From an uncultured Lachnospiraceae bacterium (GTDB taxonomy: Bacteria > Bacillota > Clostridia > Lachnospirales > Lachnospiraceae), in the NCBI GenBank assembly GCA_902801515.1, contig CADCII010000044.1, forward strand, positions 1 through 34,065: 34,065 bases of DNA, given 5' to 3'. Within the stretch, counting starts at the first letter, position 1, and each line of letters opens with the position of its first letter. This document shows positions 1-6,730 of the stretch, in pieces. A model generated the notes under the pieces. It did not search any database. It had not been told where the DNA came from and worked only from the letters and a program-made list of their open reading frames with translations. The translations under genes were made by a program, and so were the position numbers.

Positions 1-41
1 TTATGTCCTTTCCGGATCCTGATCTGCCTGGTCCTGTACAT
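1..41 (-). CDS. tnpB: Start of a TnpB-like (IS200/IS605) gene, cut by window edge
   Basis: Only 13 codons are inside the window, reading MYRTRQIRIRKGH before the sequence ends. This basic start resembles the first residues of IS605-type TnpB proteins (RNA-guided nucleases carried by IS200/IS605 elements). The ATG is preceded by AGAGG at 8 bases, and a good minus-strand promoter lies at 114-142. The tnpA fragment on the opposite strand at 242-454 gives the divergent arrangement known for IS605-type elements. The identification rests on very few residues plus the neighbour. Confidence 0.4.
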   Translation of the reverse strand, partial: MYRTRQIRIRKGH

Positions 42-113
42 ATCTAAGCCTCTTGACAAAGTGTTCGGGTAACTTTTAAAATGTGGTTTGGCGTTACTCC
101 TGAATCCTCCTTT

Positions 114-151
114 ATTATAACATGTTTCATGCTGCTATGCAAACATATGTT
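114..151 (-). promoter_or_regulatory. Sigma-A promoter overlapping a LexA-like dyad
   Basis: On the minus strand TTGCAT (142-137) is followed after exactly 17 bases by TATAAT (119-114). It would drive the leftward tnpB-like gene. The -35 box abuts a palindrome AACATATGTT (142-151) that matches the core of the Gram-positive LexA box (GAAC-N4-GTTC) except for one outer base. That LexA acts here is inference. Confidence 0.55.
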
Positions 152-241
152 CTTTTTGTTTCGCTTGTTTTTCATTCTTTTTCTCAATCTGTTTTTCAGT
201 ACTTTTTCAGTTTTGTTTTATCCTTCGCGACAGGGTCTTTT

Positions 242-454
242 TTCCTGGAGCTTTCAAAAGAAGTCAGGGCAGGGTATACTGAACATGTCAGGAAGTACCT
301 GCGGGGGGACGCGCCGTTCTGGAGCAACAGTTATTTTATTGCAACTACCGGGACAACGGTTATGGGGAAGGTAAAAGAATATAACGAAAAGCAGAAGACA
401 GAAGAACACAAACGCAAATATGTCAAGAGTGGAAGATATGTAAAGAAGAGGAAT
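242..454 (+). pseudogene. tnpA: C-terminal fragment of IS200/IS605 TnpA transposase
   Basis: This frame encodes about 70 residues typical of the C-terminal half of the Y1 (HUH) transposase TnpA: a basic stretch, then FWSNSYFIATTG, then VKEYNEKQ. In the family the Tyr of the YxxxQ helix is the catalytic nucleophile, and both Tyr and Gln are kept here. The N-terminal half with the HUH metal-binding histidines is missing; upstream of about position 240 the frame reads low-complexity, T-rich sequence (150-215) with no resemblance to TnpA. The open frame runs on to 577 without recognisable content. It is a dead remnant. The match is by motif only, but the FWSxSYF / YxxxQ combination is characteristic. 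Confidence 0.75.
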
Positions 455-584
455 TGGCGTGATATCCCGGGCAATTCATCCCCAACCGATGCTTTAGCGG
501 AAGATATAAAATCCCTGGAAGCCAGGCTTTTATGTCGCATCGGATGGAGTTTTCTTGCCAGTCTTACGATAAAATAATTTATAC

Positions 585-863
585 CTATCTCTTCCCGTTT
601 TCTTCCAAAATCCTCAGGGCTTCTTTATAGTCCTGCCCGAGGATTTCCTGCACTTTCTGAAAATCATATTTCTCATGCAATCTTGCCTGGATTTTTATAA
701 AATCTTTCTTTCCATACTTTCTGATATACAAAGACTGTGCTTTAATCTGTTGGAACAGTTCATTCCTGAATTCGAGCAGTTTCCTTACGGCTTCGTCAAA
801 GGTGGCTTCCTTTGACAACAGTTTCTGTATTTGCTTATTCTCCTGTGACCAATTCTCATTCAT
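585..863 (-). CDS. Small hypothetical protein, N-terminus DinB-like
   Basis: This 92-residue soluble protein is rich in Lys and Glu and probably all-helical. The first 40 residues (MNENWSQENKQIQKLL, then FDEAVRKLLEFRNELFQQI) resemble the first helix pair of Firmicutes DinB-family proteins, but the rest of that roughly 150-residue fold, including the metal-binding histidines, is absent. The C-terminal 50 residues (ending LGQDYKEALRILEENGKR) look unrelated. It may therefore be a truncated or rearranged gene. It follows the flavodoxin-like gene on the same strand with a 19-base gap and may be cotranscribed. The ATG at 863 has only a distant AGAGGA upstream. No function is assigned. Confidence 0.5.
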   Translation of the reverse strand: MNENWSQENKQIQKLLSKEATFDEAVRKLLEFRNELFQQIKAQSLYIRKYGKKDFIKIQARLHEKYDFQKVQEILGQDYKEALRILEENGKR

Positions 864-882
864 AAGCTTAATCCGTTTCCTC

Positions 883-1281
883 TCAGAAAAAACCTTTCCC
901 TATCTCATATGCCTTTTGAATGTTCATATCCCAGTTTTTTTCTCTAAGTTCATTTTCTCTCGATGTATTATCGAAGACTACGAACCCGGTCTGTTTTGCA
1001 GGTGCTTCCGTCCAGAATACAGGATAGATAAAGACTATCGCGTCTGACGAATTGATCTTATTCTGTTCGTCAAGAACATCATCCGCAACCTCCGGTGTAT
1101 CCCTGTAGTTGGCATCTCGAAGATACTCCTCCTCTGTCATATCTGTTTGAAACCCCATCTTGTACAGGTCCGATATGATATATTCATTTCCCGAATCAGT
1201 AATGCCCCTGATAAACGCATCACACATATTCTTTGTGAAGGAATCCTCTGATGGATGGCAATATACAATGAATACCCTCAT
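883..1281 (-). CDS. NAD(P)H-dependent oxidoreductase, flavodoxin-like fold, internally deleted
   Basis: The product is 132 residues. It starts MRVFIVYCHPSEDSFT, the phosphate-binding strand-loop of the flavodoxin-like quinone reductase (MdaB/KefF-like) family, and reaches the conserved FIYPVFWTEAPAK at residues 84-96. In intact relatives this is followed by roughly 55-60 residues (a GWxDRV segment and the FMN/dimer region) before the terminal VFDxTSRE...NW...AYEIGK. Here APAK joins directly to TGFVVFDNTSREN (98-110) in the same frame, so an in-frame deletion has removed the middle. The ATG at 1281 is the natural start; the frame continues upstream only as an overlap with the next gene. Activity is doubtful because cofactor-binding elements are missing. 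Confidence 0.7.
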   Translation of the reverse strand: MRVFIVYCHPSEDSFTKNMCDAFIRGITDSGNEYIISDLYKMGFQTDMTEEEYLRDANYRDTPEVADDVLDEQNKINSSDAIVFIYPVFWTEAPAKQTGFVVFDNTSRENELREKNWDMNIQKAYEIGKGFF

Positions 1282-1313
1282 TTCATACTCCTTTACATAT
1301 AAGTCAGTAAAAG

Positions 1314-1811
1314 TTATAGTGACATTCTCCGCAGATTTCCCAGTACATGAAAGAAGTGCACTGCCAGGAATACGGACCCAGTCACAGCTAACGGCGTGTT
1401 TTGCCGCCAAAGACCTATGGCTGCATAATACAGTGGTGGCATGGTTACAATAAAAAGCATCATCACAAAAGTACTCTGATGACCTGTGAAGTACAGCATC
1501 CAGCCAAAAAAGTTGGCAAACAGGATAACCACAGCCAGTGTGAAGAACAGCTTTTCTCTGCCGTTCGACACCGAGAATACTATGGCGTTTTCGTGAATAA
1601 CAAAGGTCATAAGGGCAATACACAGTGAACCCAGGATCTTCTCGCATATGTCCAAAACTGCTGATGTTTCCGTCATATTCATGATCGGATTTGTTTCCAG
1701 GTGGAAAAGGGGCATCAGCATATATGGGATTTCCTGAAGGGCAAACAAAACGAGCCCCAGCACCCAGAAACCGAAATATTGATTTCCAACTATCTTAACC
1801 CAGCGTACCAT
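1314..1811 (-). CDS. Conserved-type membrane protein of unknown function
   Basis: The 165-residue product is very hydrophobic, with about five predicted membrane helices (roughly residues 12-35, 54-72, 86-106, 111-130 and 140-158) and no cleavable signal peptide. The ATG at 1811 has GGAG 9 bases upstream. It lies 32 bases upstream of the flavodoxin-like gene on the same strand, so the two may share a transcript. I do not recognise the family and see no catalytic motif. The 118 bases between this gene and the GNAT gene show no clear signal. Confidence 0.7.
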   Translation of the reverse strand: MVRWVKIVGNQYFGFWVLGLVLFALQEIPYMLMPLFHLETNPIMNMTETSAVLDICEKILGSLCIALMTFVIHENAIVFSVSNGREKLFFTLAVVILFANFFGWMLYFTGHQSTFVMMLFIVTMPPLYYAAIGLWRQNTPLAVTGSVFLAVHFFHVLGNLRRMSL

Positions 1812-1929
1812 ATACTGTTCTCCAATTACCCGATTCTCACGGGGCCATTTTCAAGATTATATCTCACATTCTGTGATGGATCCGGATGGTTTTCCTCAGT
1901 TCAGCCACATACTGGCCGCGTTGTCTAAA

Positions 1930-2376
1930 TTACCTGTGCATATACATTCGGGTCATATCAGGTTCACCATCCCCCTGAACCATACAAAGAAACTCCCATC
2001 CGTATCTCTCGTAGAATCCCGTATGGTCAGTAACCAGATAAACCGGTGAGATGCCTCTTGTTCGAAGATCCTCAACAACCATGTTCAGCAGATGACCGGC
2101 AATGCCTTTACAGCGATACTCTGTCTCAGTAAAGACAGCACAGATATTCGGGGAAAGATCTTTTCTGTCATGAAAATCATTTTCAATGACACCCATACCG
2201 CCGACAATTCGATCTCCATCCAGGCAGAGGTACCATCCATATTCCGTTTCTCCCTTGACATATGCTTCCATACAATCCAAATATGCTTTAGCCGGAACCC
2301 CAAATTTGTTATGAAACCATTCCGCAGCAGTTTCTTTCAGGTCGGGCTTTTCTCTCAACGTAATATAAGTATACAT
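1930..2376 (-). CDS. GNAT-family N-acetyltransferase
   Basis: The 148-residue product has the GNAT fold. The strand carrying GDRIVGGMGVIEND is followed by the acetyl-CoA pyrophosphate-binding loop YRCKGIAGHLLNMVVEDL (the Q/RxxGxG/A motif) and a C-terminal FYERYGWEFL, the usual beta-bulge segment. It should transfer an acetyl group from acetyl-CoA to an amine; the substrate cannot be told. Two ATGs lie close together. GGAGGTG is only 2 bases from the one at 2382 but 8 from the one at 2376, so 2376 is chosen. It sits 92 bases downstream of the ABC-F gene on the same strand and may be read from the same regulated promoter. Confidence 0.85.
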   Translation of the reverse strand: MYTYITLREKPDLKETAAEWFHNKFGVPAKAYLDCMEAYVKGETEYGWYLCLDGDRIVGGMGVIENDFHDRKDLSPNICAVFTETEYRCKGIAGHLLNMVVEDLRTRGISPVYLVTDHTGFYERYGWEFLCMVQGDGEPDMTRMYMHR

Positions 2377-2468
2377 TCTCATTTCACCTCCATGAACTAC
2401 CGCTCCATTAATCTGTTACGATCATATATATCCAGAATTGCATACCCGTATCAGCAGTACATACTCAA

Positions 2469-4010
2469 TTATACCTGCAAACATACAATATTTGTTGCAA
2501 TCTTCTCCTGGAACCGGACATCATGCTCTACCAGCAGCATTGTCGGCATATAACTCAGAATCAGTTTCTCAATCTGTATCCTGGAAAACACATCTATATA
2601 GTTTAGAGGTTCATCCCAGATATACAGATGTGCCGGCGTAAGCAGGCTGGCTGCAATCAGTACCTTCTTCTTCTGGCCTTCTGAAAAATCCTCCATCTTC
2701 TTGAAAAACTGCTCCCGACCAAAATCAAGCTGACGGAGAATGGCAAAAAACAGGCTTGCATTCAGGCTTTGCTTCTCACAGTATTTCCTCAGGGATCCCG
2801 ATAGAAAGGATGTATCCTGATTCACATATGAGATGATTAGGCCAGGCGCAGCCTCAAGAGTTCCATCTACAATCAATTGCGGGCTGTCTGCTGACGGCTG
2901 TCTGAATGAAGCCCGCTGCAAAACTGCTCTGATAACACTGGATTTTCCGCATCCGTTTTCTCCGGACAATACCACCCGCTCTCCCCTTCTGACCTGAAAG
3001 CTCAGTTCTTTAAAAAGAGTTCTTTGAGCACCTTCATAACATAAGGACAGCTCTCTGGCATTAACCAGTATATCCTTGTGAAACTGAAGTGGGTTTAGTT
3101 TCAGATCAGCAGGATCCTCTATGTCCTGAAGCAATCCTTCTTTTTCCTCGATCTCCCTTTCAACTCTCTTTTCAAAGTTTTTCACTCTGGCCTGCATTTT
3201 TTTCGTTTTTGCCCCGATATAGGATCTGGTAGATATGCTTCTGTCATTCTCCATCACAGGGTCAAACCCAATCTTACGGTTTTCTCCTTTTTCCGCCCAC
3301 CTGCCGCTCCTGTCGGCAGACGCTTTCAGCTTACTGATCTCTTTGATGTGTTTCTCATTCTCTGTTTTGGCAAAAGTATCCATGCGTTCCTTGTTTTCCC
3401 ACCAGCTGGAAAAGTGTCCGGCCTGAACCTCGATTGTCTTCCGGTTAAGAACAAGAACATGATCACATACTGCATCCAGCAGATCCCTGTCATGAGAGGC
3501 AAGGATAAAACCTTTTTTAGATGCCAGGTATTCTTTTACAATTTCCCTGGCCCGTGTATCCAGGTGATTGGTCGGCTCATCGATCAGCAGAAATTCATCC
3601 TCTTCCGCAAACAGGACGGCAAGCATCACTCTTGTCCGTTCCCCATGGCTTAAGGTGCCAAAAGGGCGATAAAGACATTCCGGATCCATCCCTATCAGAT
3701 TTATCTGGAGGAGTACCTGCCATGTTTCCACACCGGGTTTCCAGACCGGAGCCAGTTCGCAGGCACATCTGCCCAGGTCATCATCTGTAATCTGATATGG
3801 AAAATAGTCAAACCTTGTACTGGCTGAGATACTTCCCTTGTATTCATACTTTCCCATCAGAAGATTCAAAAGCGTTGTTTTCCCTTTTCCGTTTCTCCCG
3901 ATCAGCCCCAGCTTCCAGTTCGTATCAATATGAAATGTTACATTCTCCAGGACAGCATCCACACCGCCCTCATAAGTAAATGTCAGGTTATTCACAGCTA
4001 TCTGTGCCAT
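2469..4010 (-). CDS. ABC-F ribosomal protection protein, Lsa type
   Basis: This soluble twin-ATPase has 513 residues and no membrane domain. Domain 1 has Walker A GRNGKGKT (38-45), signature LSHGE (120-124) and Walker B LLIDEPTNHLD (141-151). A long basic interdomain linker spans about 190-300. Domain 2 has Walker A GENGCGKS (350-357), signature FSEGQ (442-446) and WDEPLNYID (465-473), a variant typical of Lsa/Vga-like proteins. Such proteins bind the ribosomal E site and dislodge lincosamides, streptogramin A and pleuromutilins. The start at 4010 is set by GGAGG 8 bases upstream; the ATG at 4016 is too close to it. The leader carries a terminator and small ORF (4044-4161). The drug spectrum is inference. 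Confidence 0.93.
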   Translation of the reverse strand: MAQIAVNNLTFTYEGGVDAVLENVTFHIDTNWKLGLIGRNGKGKTTLLNLLMGKYEYKGSISASTRFDYFPYQITDDDLGRCACELAPVWKPGVETWQVLLQINLIGMDPECLYRPFGTLSHGERTRVMLAVLFAEEDEFLLIDEPTNHLDTRAREIVKEYLASKKGFILASHDRDLLDAVCDHVLVLNRKTIEVQAGHFSSWWENKERMDTFAKTENEKHIKEISKLKASADRSGRWAEKGENRKIGFDPVMENDRSISTRSYIGAKTKKMQARVKNFEKRVEREIEEKEGLLQDIEDPADLKLNPLQFHKDILVNARELSLCYEGAQRTLFKELSFQVRRGERVVLSGENGCGKSSVIRAVLQRASFRQPSADSPQLIVDGTLEAAPGLIISYVNQDTSFLSGSLRKYCEKQSLNASLFFAILRQLDFGREQFFKKMEDFSEGQKKKVLIAASLLTPAHLYIWDEPLNYIDVFSRIQIEKLILSYMPTMLLVEHDVRFQEKIATNIVCLQV

Positions 4011-4043
4011 ATTCATCACCTCCGGTATCCCCAATTAAGGCAT

Positions 4044-4069
4044 AAAAAAACTGCTTCATACCGAAGCAG
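4044..4069 (-). terminator. Intrinsic terminator in the ABC-F leader (attenuator)
   Basis: Read on the minus strand, CTGCTTC and GAAGCAG form a perfect 7-bp stem around a GGTAT loop, followed directly by seven Ts. It lies 33 bases before the ABC-F start codon and downstream of a leader ORF, so it can only act on transcripts heading into that gene. That placement is typical of antibiotic-induced attenuators. Confidence 0.85.
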
Positions 4070-4071
4070 AA

Positions 4072-4161
4072 CTATCGCATAGCCGGAGCAGACGTATATA
4101 CCGAAAGAACAGTATTACCCTGGGAAAGAACCGGAATAAATACGATAATCTGATTCGGCAT
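4072..4161 (-). CDS. Possible 29-residue leader peptide of the ABC-F gene
   Basis: An ATG-started frame reads MPNQIIVFIPVL, then SQGNTVLSVYTSAPAMR, and stops two bases before the terminator stem. Its Shine-Dalgarno is weak (AAAGGG about 11 bases upstream). Its last codons include CTCCGG (GCT CCG GCT), which can pair with CCGGAG of the ABC-F ribosome-binding site. Its first codons (AAT CAG ATT ATC) pair with an upstream GATAATC-A-GATT (12 positions, one mismatch; 4223-4212 with 4155-4144). Drug-stalled ribosomes on such an ORF could alter both the terminator and access to the start site. Translation is not proven. Confidence 0.45.
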   Translation of the reverse strand: MPNQIIVFIPVLSQGNTVLSVYTSAPAMR

Positions 4162-4400
4162 ACACAAACAAGCCCTTTGCGGGCTATATTTTCCAAATGT
4201 CTGCATTCACCAAATCTGATTATCTGTTTATCATTCCTTCACCCTACACACTCAGCATGTGCCCTTTTGTTTATTTTCTCGACCATAACATGAAATTATA
4301 CAAGCATCAATCACAATTGTTATCGGGATTGACGACAGGTGATCTATCCTTTCGGGCGGAGCCAATCCGTGCTATGCTTAGTAGTGGAGTCGTGGAATAT
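4162..4400. promoter_or_regulatory. Divergent control region between ABC-F and ktrB
   Basis: No credible gene is seen. On the minus strand a TATAAT lies at 4300-4295 with a poor -35, giving a leader of about 245 bases to the ABC-F terminator; TTGGTG-17-AATATA nearer the leader ORF is a weaker alternative. A small hairpin GCCC-GCAAA-GGGC lies at 4172-4184. On the plus strand TATGCT near 4374 is a possible -10 for ktrB. I looked for a c-di-AMP riboswitch in front of ktrB and did not see its conserved segments. Confidence 0.4.
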
Positions 4401-5771
4401 ATGAACGGAACAGGAAAGATATCTAATATTCAGATGATTAAGTGGAATACATTTAAGAATAAGCTTTCTCCTTTTCAGATCATTCTATTGGCGTTTGCCG
4501 GCGTTATCATCTTAGGCGGAATTCTACTGATGCTTCCGGTATCGGCTAAGAGTGGGGATATTACGTCTCCGGAGTGTGCCTTCTTCACAGCAACATCTGC
4601 AGTATGCGTCACCGGTCTCATAATCCGGGATACCGCCTCCTACTGGTCACCCTTCGGGCAGGCGGTCATCCTTCTCCTGATCCAGGCGGGCGGTCTTGGC
4701 GTGATTACTGTTGCCCTTTTCATTGAGACTCTCAGGGGCAAGAAACTCTCATTGCTGGAGCGGGACCTCGTGGAGGACAGCATCTCTGCTTTTCAGATCG
4801 GCGGAATCGCGGAGATGATGCGCTTTATTTTCCGGGTTGCCTTCATCATTGAAGCTGCGGGAGCGCTTCTGATGATGCCGGTATTCTGCACGGACTTCGG
4901 ATTTTCCGGGATATGGATGGCTGTGTTTCATTCTATCTCCGCCTTTTGCAACGCAGGATTTGACCTGATGGGAACGCACAGCGGCGCGTTTTCTTCCCTG
5001 ACAGCTTACAGCAATAATGTTCTGATCGTTCTGCCGATCTCATTCCTAATCATCTTCGGTGGGCTGGGATTTCTGACCTGGGAGGATATCGTCACCAGAA
5101 AAAGGAACCTGAGGCGCTACAGGATGCAGAGCAAGGTAATCCTTGCGACAACGGCAGTCCTGATCGTCATTCCGGCTGTCCTTTATTTCTTTGCAGAGTT
5201 TACGGGCACACCACTGATGGAAAGGGTAAGCCTTTCCCTGTTTCAGTCTGTCACACCCAGGACCGCCGGTTTTAACACGGCGGATCTTACGAAGATGAGC
5301 GGGGCGGGAATCAGCCTCATGATCGTTCTGATGCTGACCGGAGGCTCTCCGGGTTCGACAGCAGGCGGTATGAAAAACACCACTCTGGCAGTGTTTGCCG
5401 CAAATGCACTTTCCGTATTCCGAAAGAAAGAGGAGACCCAGATGTTCGGAAAGAGAGTGGAGAACAGCACGGTTTTCAGTGCTTCCGCTCTTGTTCTGCT
5501 CTATCTGTTCCTGACTCTGTCTGCAGCTATGCTGATAAGCAGAGTGGAAGGTCTGCCTATGAGACAATGTTTGTTTGAGACAGCATCTGCTGTCGGAACC
5601 GTTGGACTGACCCTCGGGATCACACCTTCCCTCGGGCTATTCTCTCACATCATTCTGATGCTGCTGATGTTTTTCGGCAGGGTGGGCGGTCTGACGCTGA
5701 TGTATGCCGCGATCTCCGGAAATAAACCGGAAGTGTCACGGTGTCCCGTGGAGAAGATCAATGTTGGCTGA
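4401..5771 (+). CDS. ktrB: TrkH/KtrB-type potassium uptake membrane subunit
   Basis: The 456-residue membrane protein has four repeated M1-P-M2 units. The pore-loop selectivity segments are visible as SAVCVTGL, SISAFCNAGFD, TPRTAGFNTAD and SAVGTVGLTLG, each with the conserved Gly. The third membrane region contains GSPGSTAGGMKNTT, the intramembrane gating loop of the family. The end is FFGRVGGLTL plus a short tail. It should carry K+ (with Na+ or H+) inward with the cytoplasmic subunit encoded 47 bases downstream. The start is uncertain: ATG 4401 has GGAG 11 bases upstream and gives the usual family length; ATG 4434 is possible; the frame is open back to 4197 but that part looks non-coding. 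Confidence 0.92.
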   Translation: MNGTGKISNIQMIKWNTFKNKLSPFQIILLAFAGVIILGGILLMLPVSAKSGDITSPECAFFTATSAVCVTGLIIRDTASYWSPFGQAVILLLIQAGGLGVITVALFIETLRGKKLSLLERDLVEDSISAFQIGGIAEMMRFIFRVAFIIEAAGALLMMPVFCTDFGFSGIWMAVFHSISAFCNAGFDLMGTHSGAFSSLTAYSNNVLIVLPISFLIIFGGLGFLTWEDIVTRKRNLRRYRMQSKVILATTAVLIVIPAVLYFFAEFTGTPLMERVSLSLFQSVTPRTAGFNTADLTKMSGAGISLMIVLMLTGGSPGSTAGGMKNTTLAVFAANALSVFRKKEETQMFGKRVENSTVFSASALVLLYLFLTLSAAMLISRVEGLPMRQCLFETASAVGTVGLTLGITPSLGLFSHIILMLLMFFGRVGGLTLMYAAISGNKPEVSRCPVEKINVG

Positions 5772-5818
5772 TCCTGAAACAAGGACAGGCAGAGTACCGG
5801 AAGGAGGATAATAAATCG

Positions 5819-6229
5819 ATGAAGTCTTGTTTACTGATCGGTGTGAATCACCTTGGAACGCTGATTGCAAAAAAGATGATGGAGAGCGGATATGAAGTCA
5901 TGGCTGTAGACAATGATGAGGAGCGGATCAACATGATCCAGTCATATGTCACGGATGCCCTGATCGGGGACAGCACAAACGAGGAATTCCTGAAGTCTCT
6001 CGGAGTCAAAGAATATGACCTCTGCTTTGTGACAATCGCTTCCGACTTCCAGTATGCACTGATGACGATCTTTCTGCTGAAAGAGCTGGGCGCCGGCAGA
6101 GTCATCGGCCGTGCGAACGGTGAGATCCAGGAAAAACTGCTGTTCCGCAGCGGGGCGGATGAGGTTATCTATCCGGAGAAGCTGGCTGCAGAATGGGCAG
6201 CGGCAAGATATGGATGCACGGATGAATGA
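5819..6229 (+). CDS. ktrA: TrkA/KtrA-like RCK_N protein lacking RCK_C
   Basis: The 136-residue cytoplasmic protein is a Rossmann-type RCK_N domain: IGVNHLG (7-13) in place of the usual GxGxxG (the second Gly is Asn), then VDNDEE with the ribose-binding Asp at 31, DALIGDSTNEEFL and VIYPEKLAAEW. Family members bind nucleotide, form an octameric ring and gate the membrane subunit. Normal KtrA is about 220 residues and continues with an RCK_C domain, which in several Firmicutes binds c-di-AMP. Here the protein ends right after RCK_N, and no RCK_C-like sequence occurs in any frame before the next gene. A strong AAGGAGG precedes ATG 5819. It forms an operon with ktrB. Confidence 0.88.
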   Translation: MKSCLLIGVNHLGTLIAKKMMESGYEVMAVDNDEERINMIQSYVTDALIGDSTNEEFLKSLGVKEYDLCFVTIASDFQYALMTIFLLKELGAGRVIGRANGEIQEKLLFRSGADEVIYPEKLAAEWAAARYGCTDE

Positions 6230-6371
6230 TGCCCGGATGAGAGATGCATGAAAAGATTGAGATTCACGAAAAGCGAATGACAGTTCTGTGATAAATCTCC
6301 TGATATAGTGAACACATCAAAAAAAACAAACACCTTCCGAACAGGAAGAACTGAAAAAGGAGAAAATAAAA

Positions 6372-6641
6372 ATGATGAAAAGAACAGAACTTACAATGGA
6401 TTGCATGAATTACGTTAATGGCGGAAAAGACGTTCAGGTGAATAATAAGACTGTGCCGTATGCAAACCTGAGAAAAGCACCGGGCCTCAGCACCGAAGTC
6501 GAGATGAAGCTCGATAATGGAGACTGGGTAGGCACGACCGGCAAAACAGTAAAGAAAGATGGTTATACCTGGTATCAGGTGTATGTACTCGGCTGCGAGG
6601 ACTGCTTCGGCTGGATCGCCGGAAGCCTGATCGGATTCTGA
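6372..6641 (+). CDS. Small peptide: double-glycine leader plus SH3-like core
   Basis: The 89-residue product starts MMKRTELTMDCMNYVNGG. Counting back from the GG, hydrophobic residues sit at -4 (V), -7 (M) and -12 (L), the pattern recognised by C39 peptidase-ABC exporters of class II bacteriocins. The predicted mature part (71 residues) is a compact SH3b-like fold: ANLRKAPG, DNGDWVGTTG, GYTWYQV and GWIAGSLI are its usual strands, with two cysteines (75 and 78) near the end. There is no Sec signal. RBS AAGGAG lies 9 bases before the ATG. It is monocistronic, with a strong terminator at 6665. No exporter gene lies in the window. Bacteriocin, signal or wall-binding peptide are all open; the export route is inference. 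Confidence 0.75.
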   Translation: MMKRTELTMDCMNYVNGGKDVQVNNKTVPYANLRKAPGLSTEVEMKLDNGDWVGTTGKTVKKDGYTWYQVYVLGCEDCFGWIAGSLIGF

Positions 6642-6664
6642 TAACGAATAAATCACTTCGCGGT

Positions 6665-6700
6665 AAAGGGCATCAACCCCAAAAGGTTGGTGCCCTTTTT
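6665..6700 (+). terminator. Intrinsic terminator after the double-glycine peptide gene
   Basis: A 14-bp stem (AAAGGGCATCAACC with GGTTGGTGCCCTTT, one G-U pair) and loop CCAAAA are followed by TTTTT. The A-run on the far side lets it also serve the minus-strand XRE gene ending at 6731. Confidence 0.92.
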
Positions 6701-6730
6701 GATCTCAGCTTTTCATAATATACAAGTCGG

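Noticed and set aside
883-1647. Long minus-strand frame extending the flavodoxin-like protein upstream to 1647
   Set aside because: The extension overlaps the membrane-protein gene in another frame and has no family character; the natural start MRVFIVYCHP is at 1281.
4197-4400. N-terminal extension of KtrB
   Set aside because: It would double the usual pre-membrane segment, has no RBS and does not look like protein; the region more likely holds promoters.
4320-4400. Possible c-di-AMP or other riboswitch before ktrB
   Set aside because: GGATTG/CAATCC can pair (4326-4331 with 4363-4368), but none of the conserved segments of the known c-di-AMP, guanidine or related classes were recognised.
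6230-6371. Missing RCK_C domain of KtrA in another frame
   Set aside because: Only about 140 bases separate ktrA from the peptide gene and no frame shows RCK_C-like sequence, so this is not a simple frameshift.
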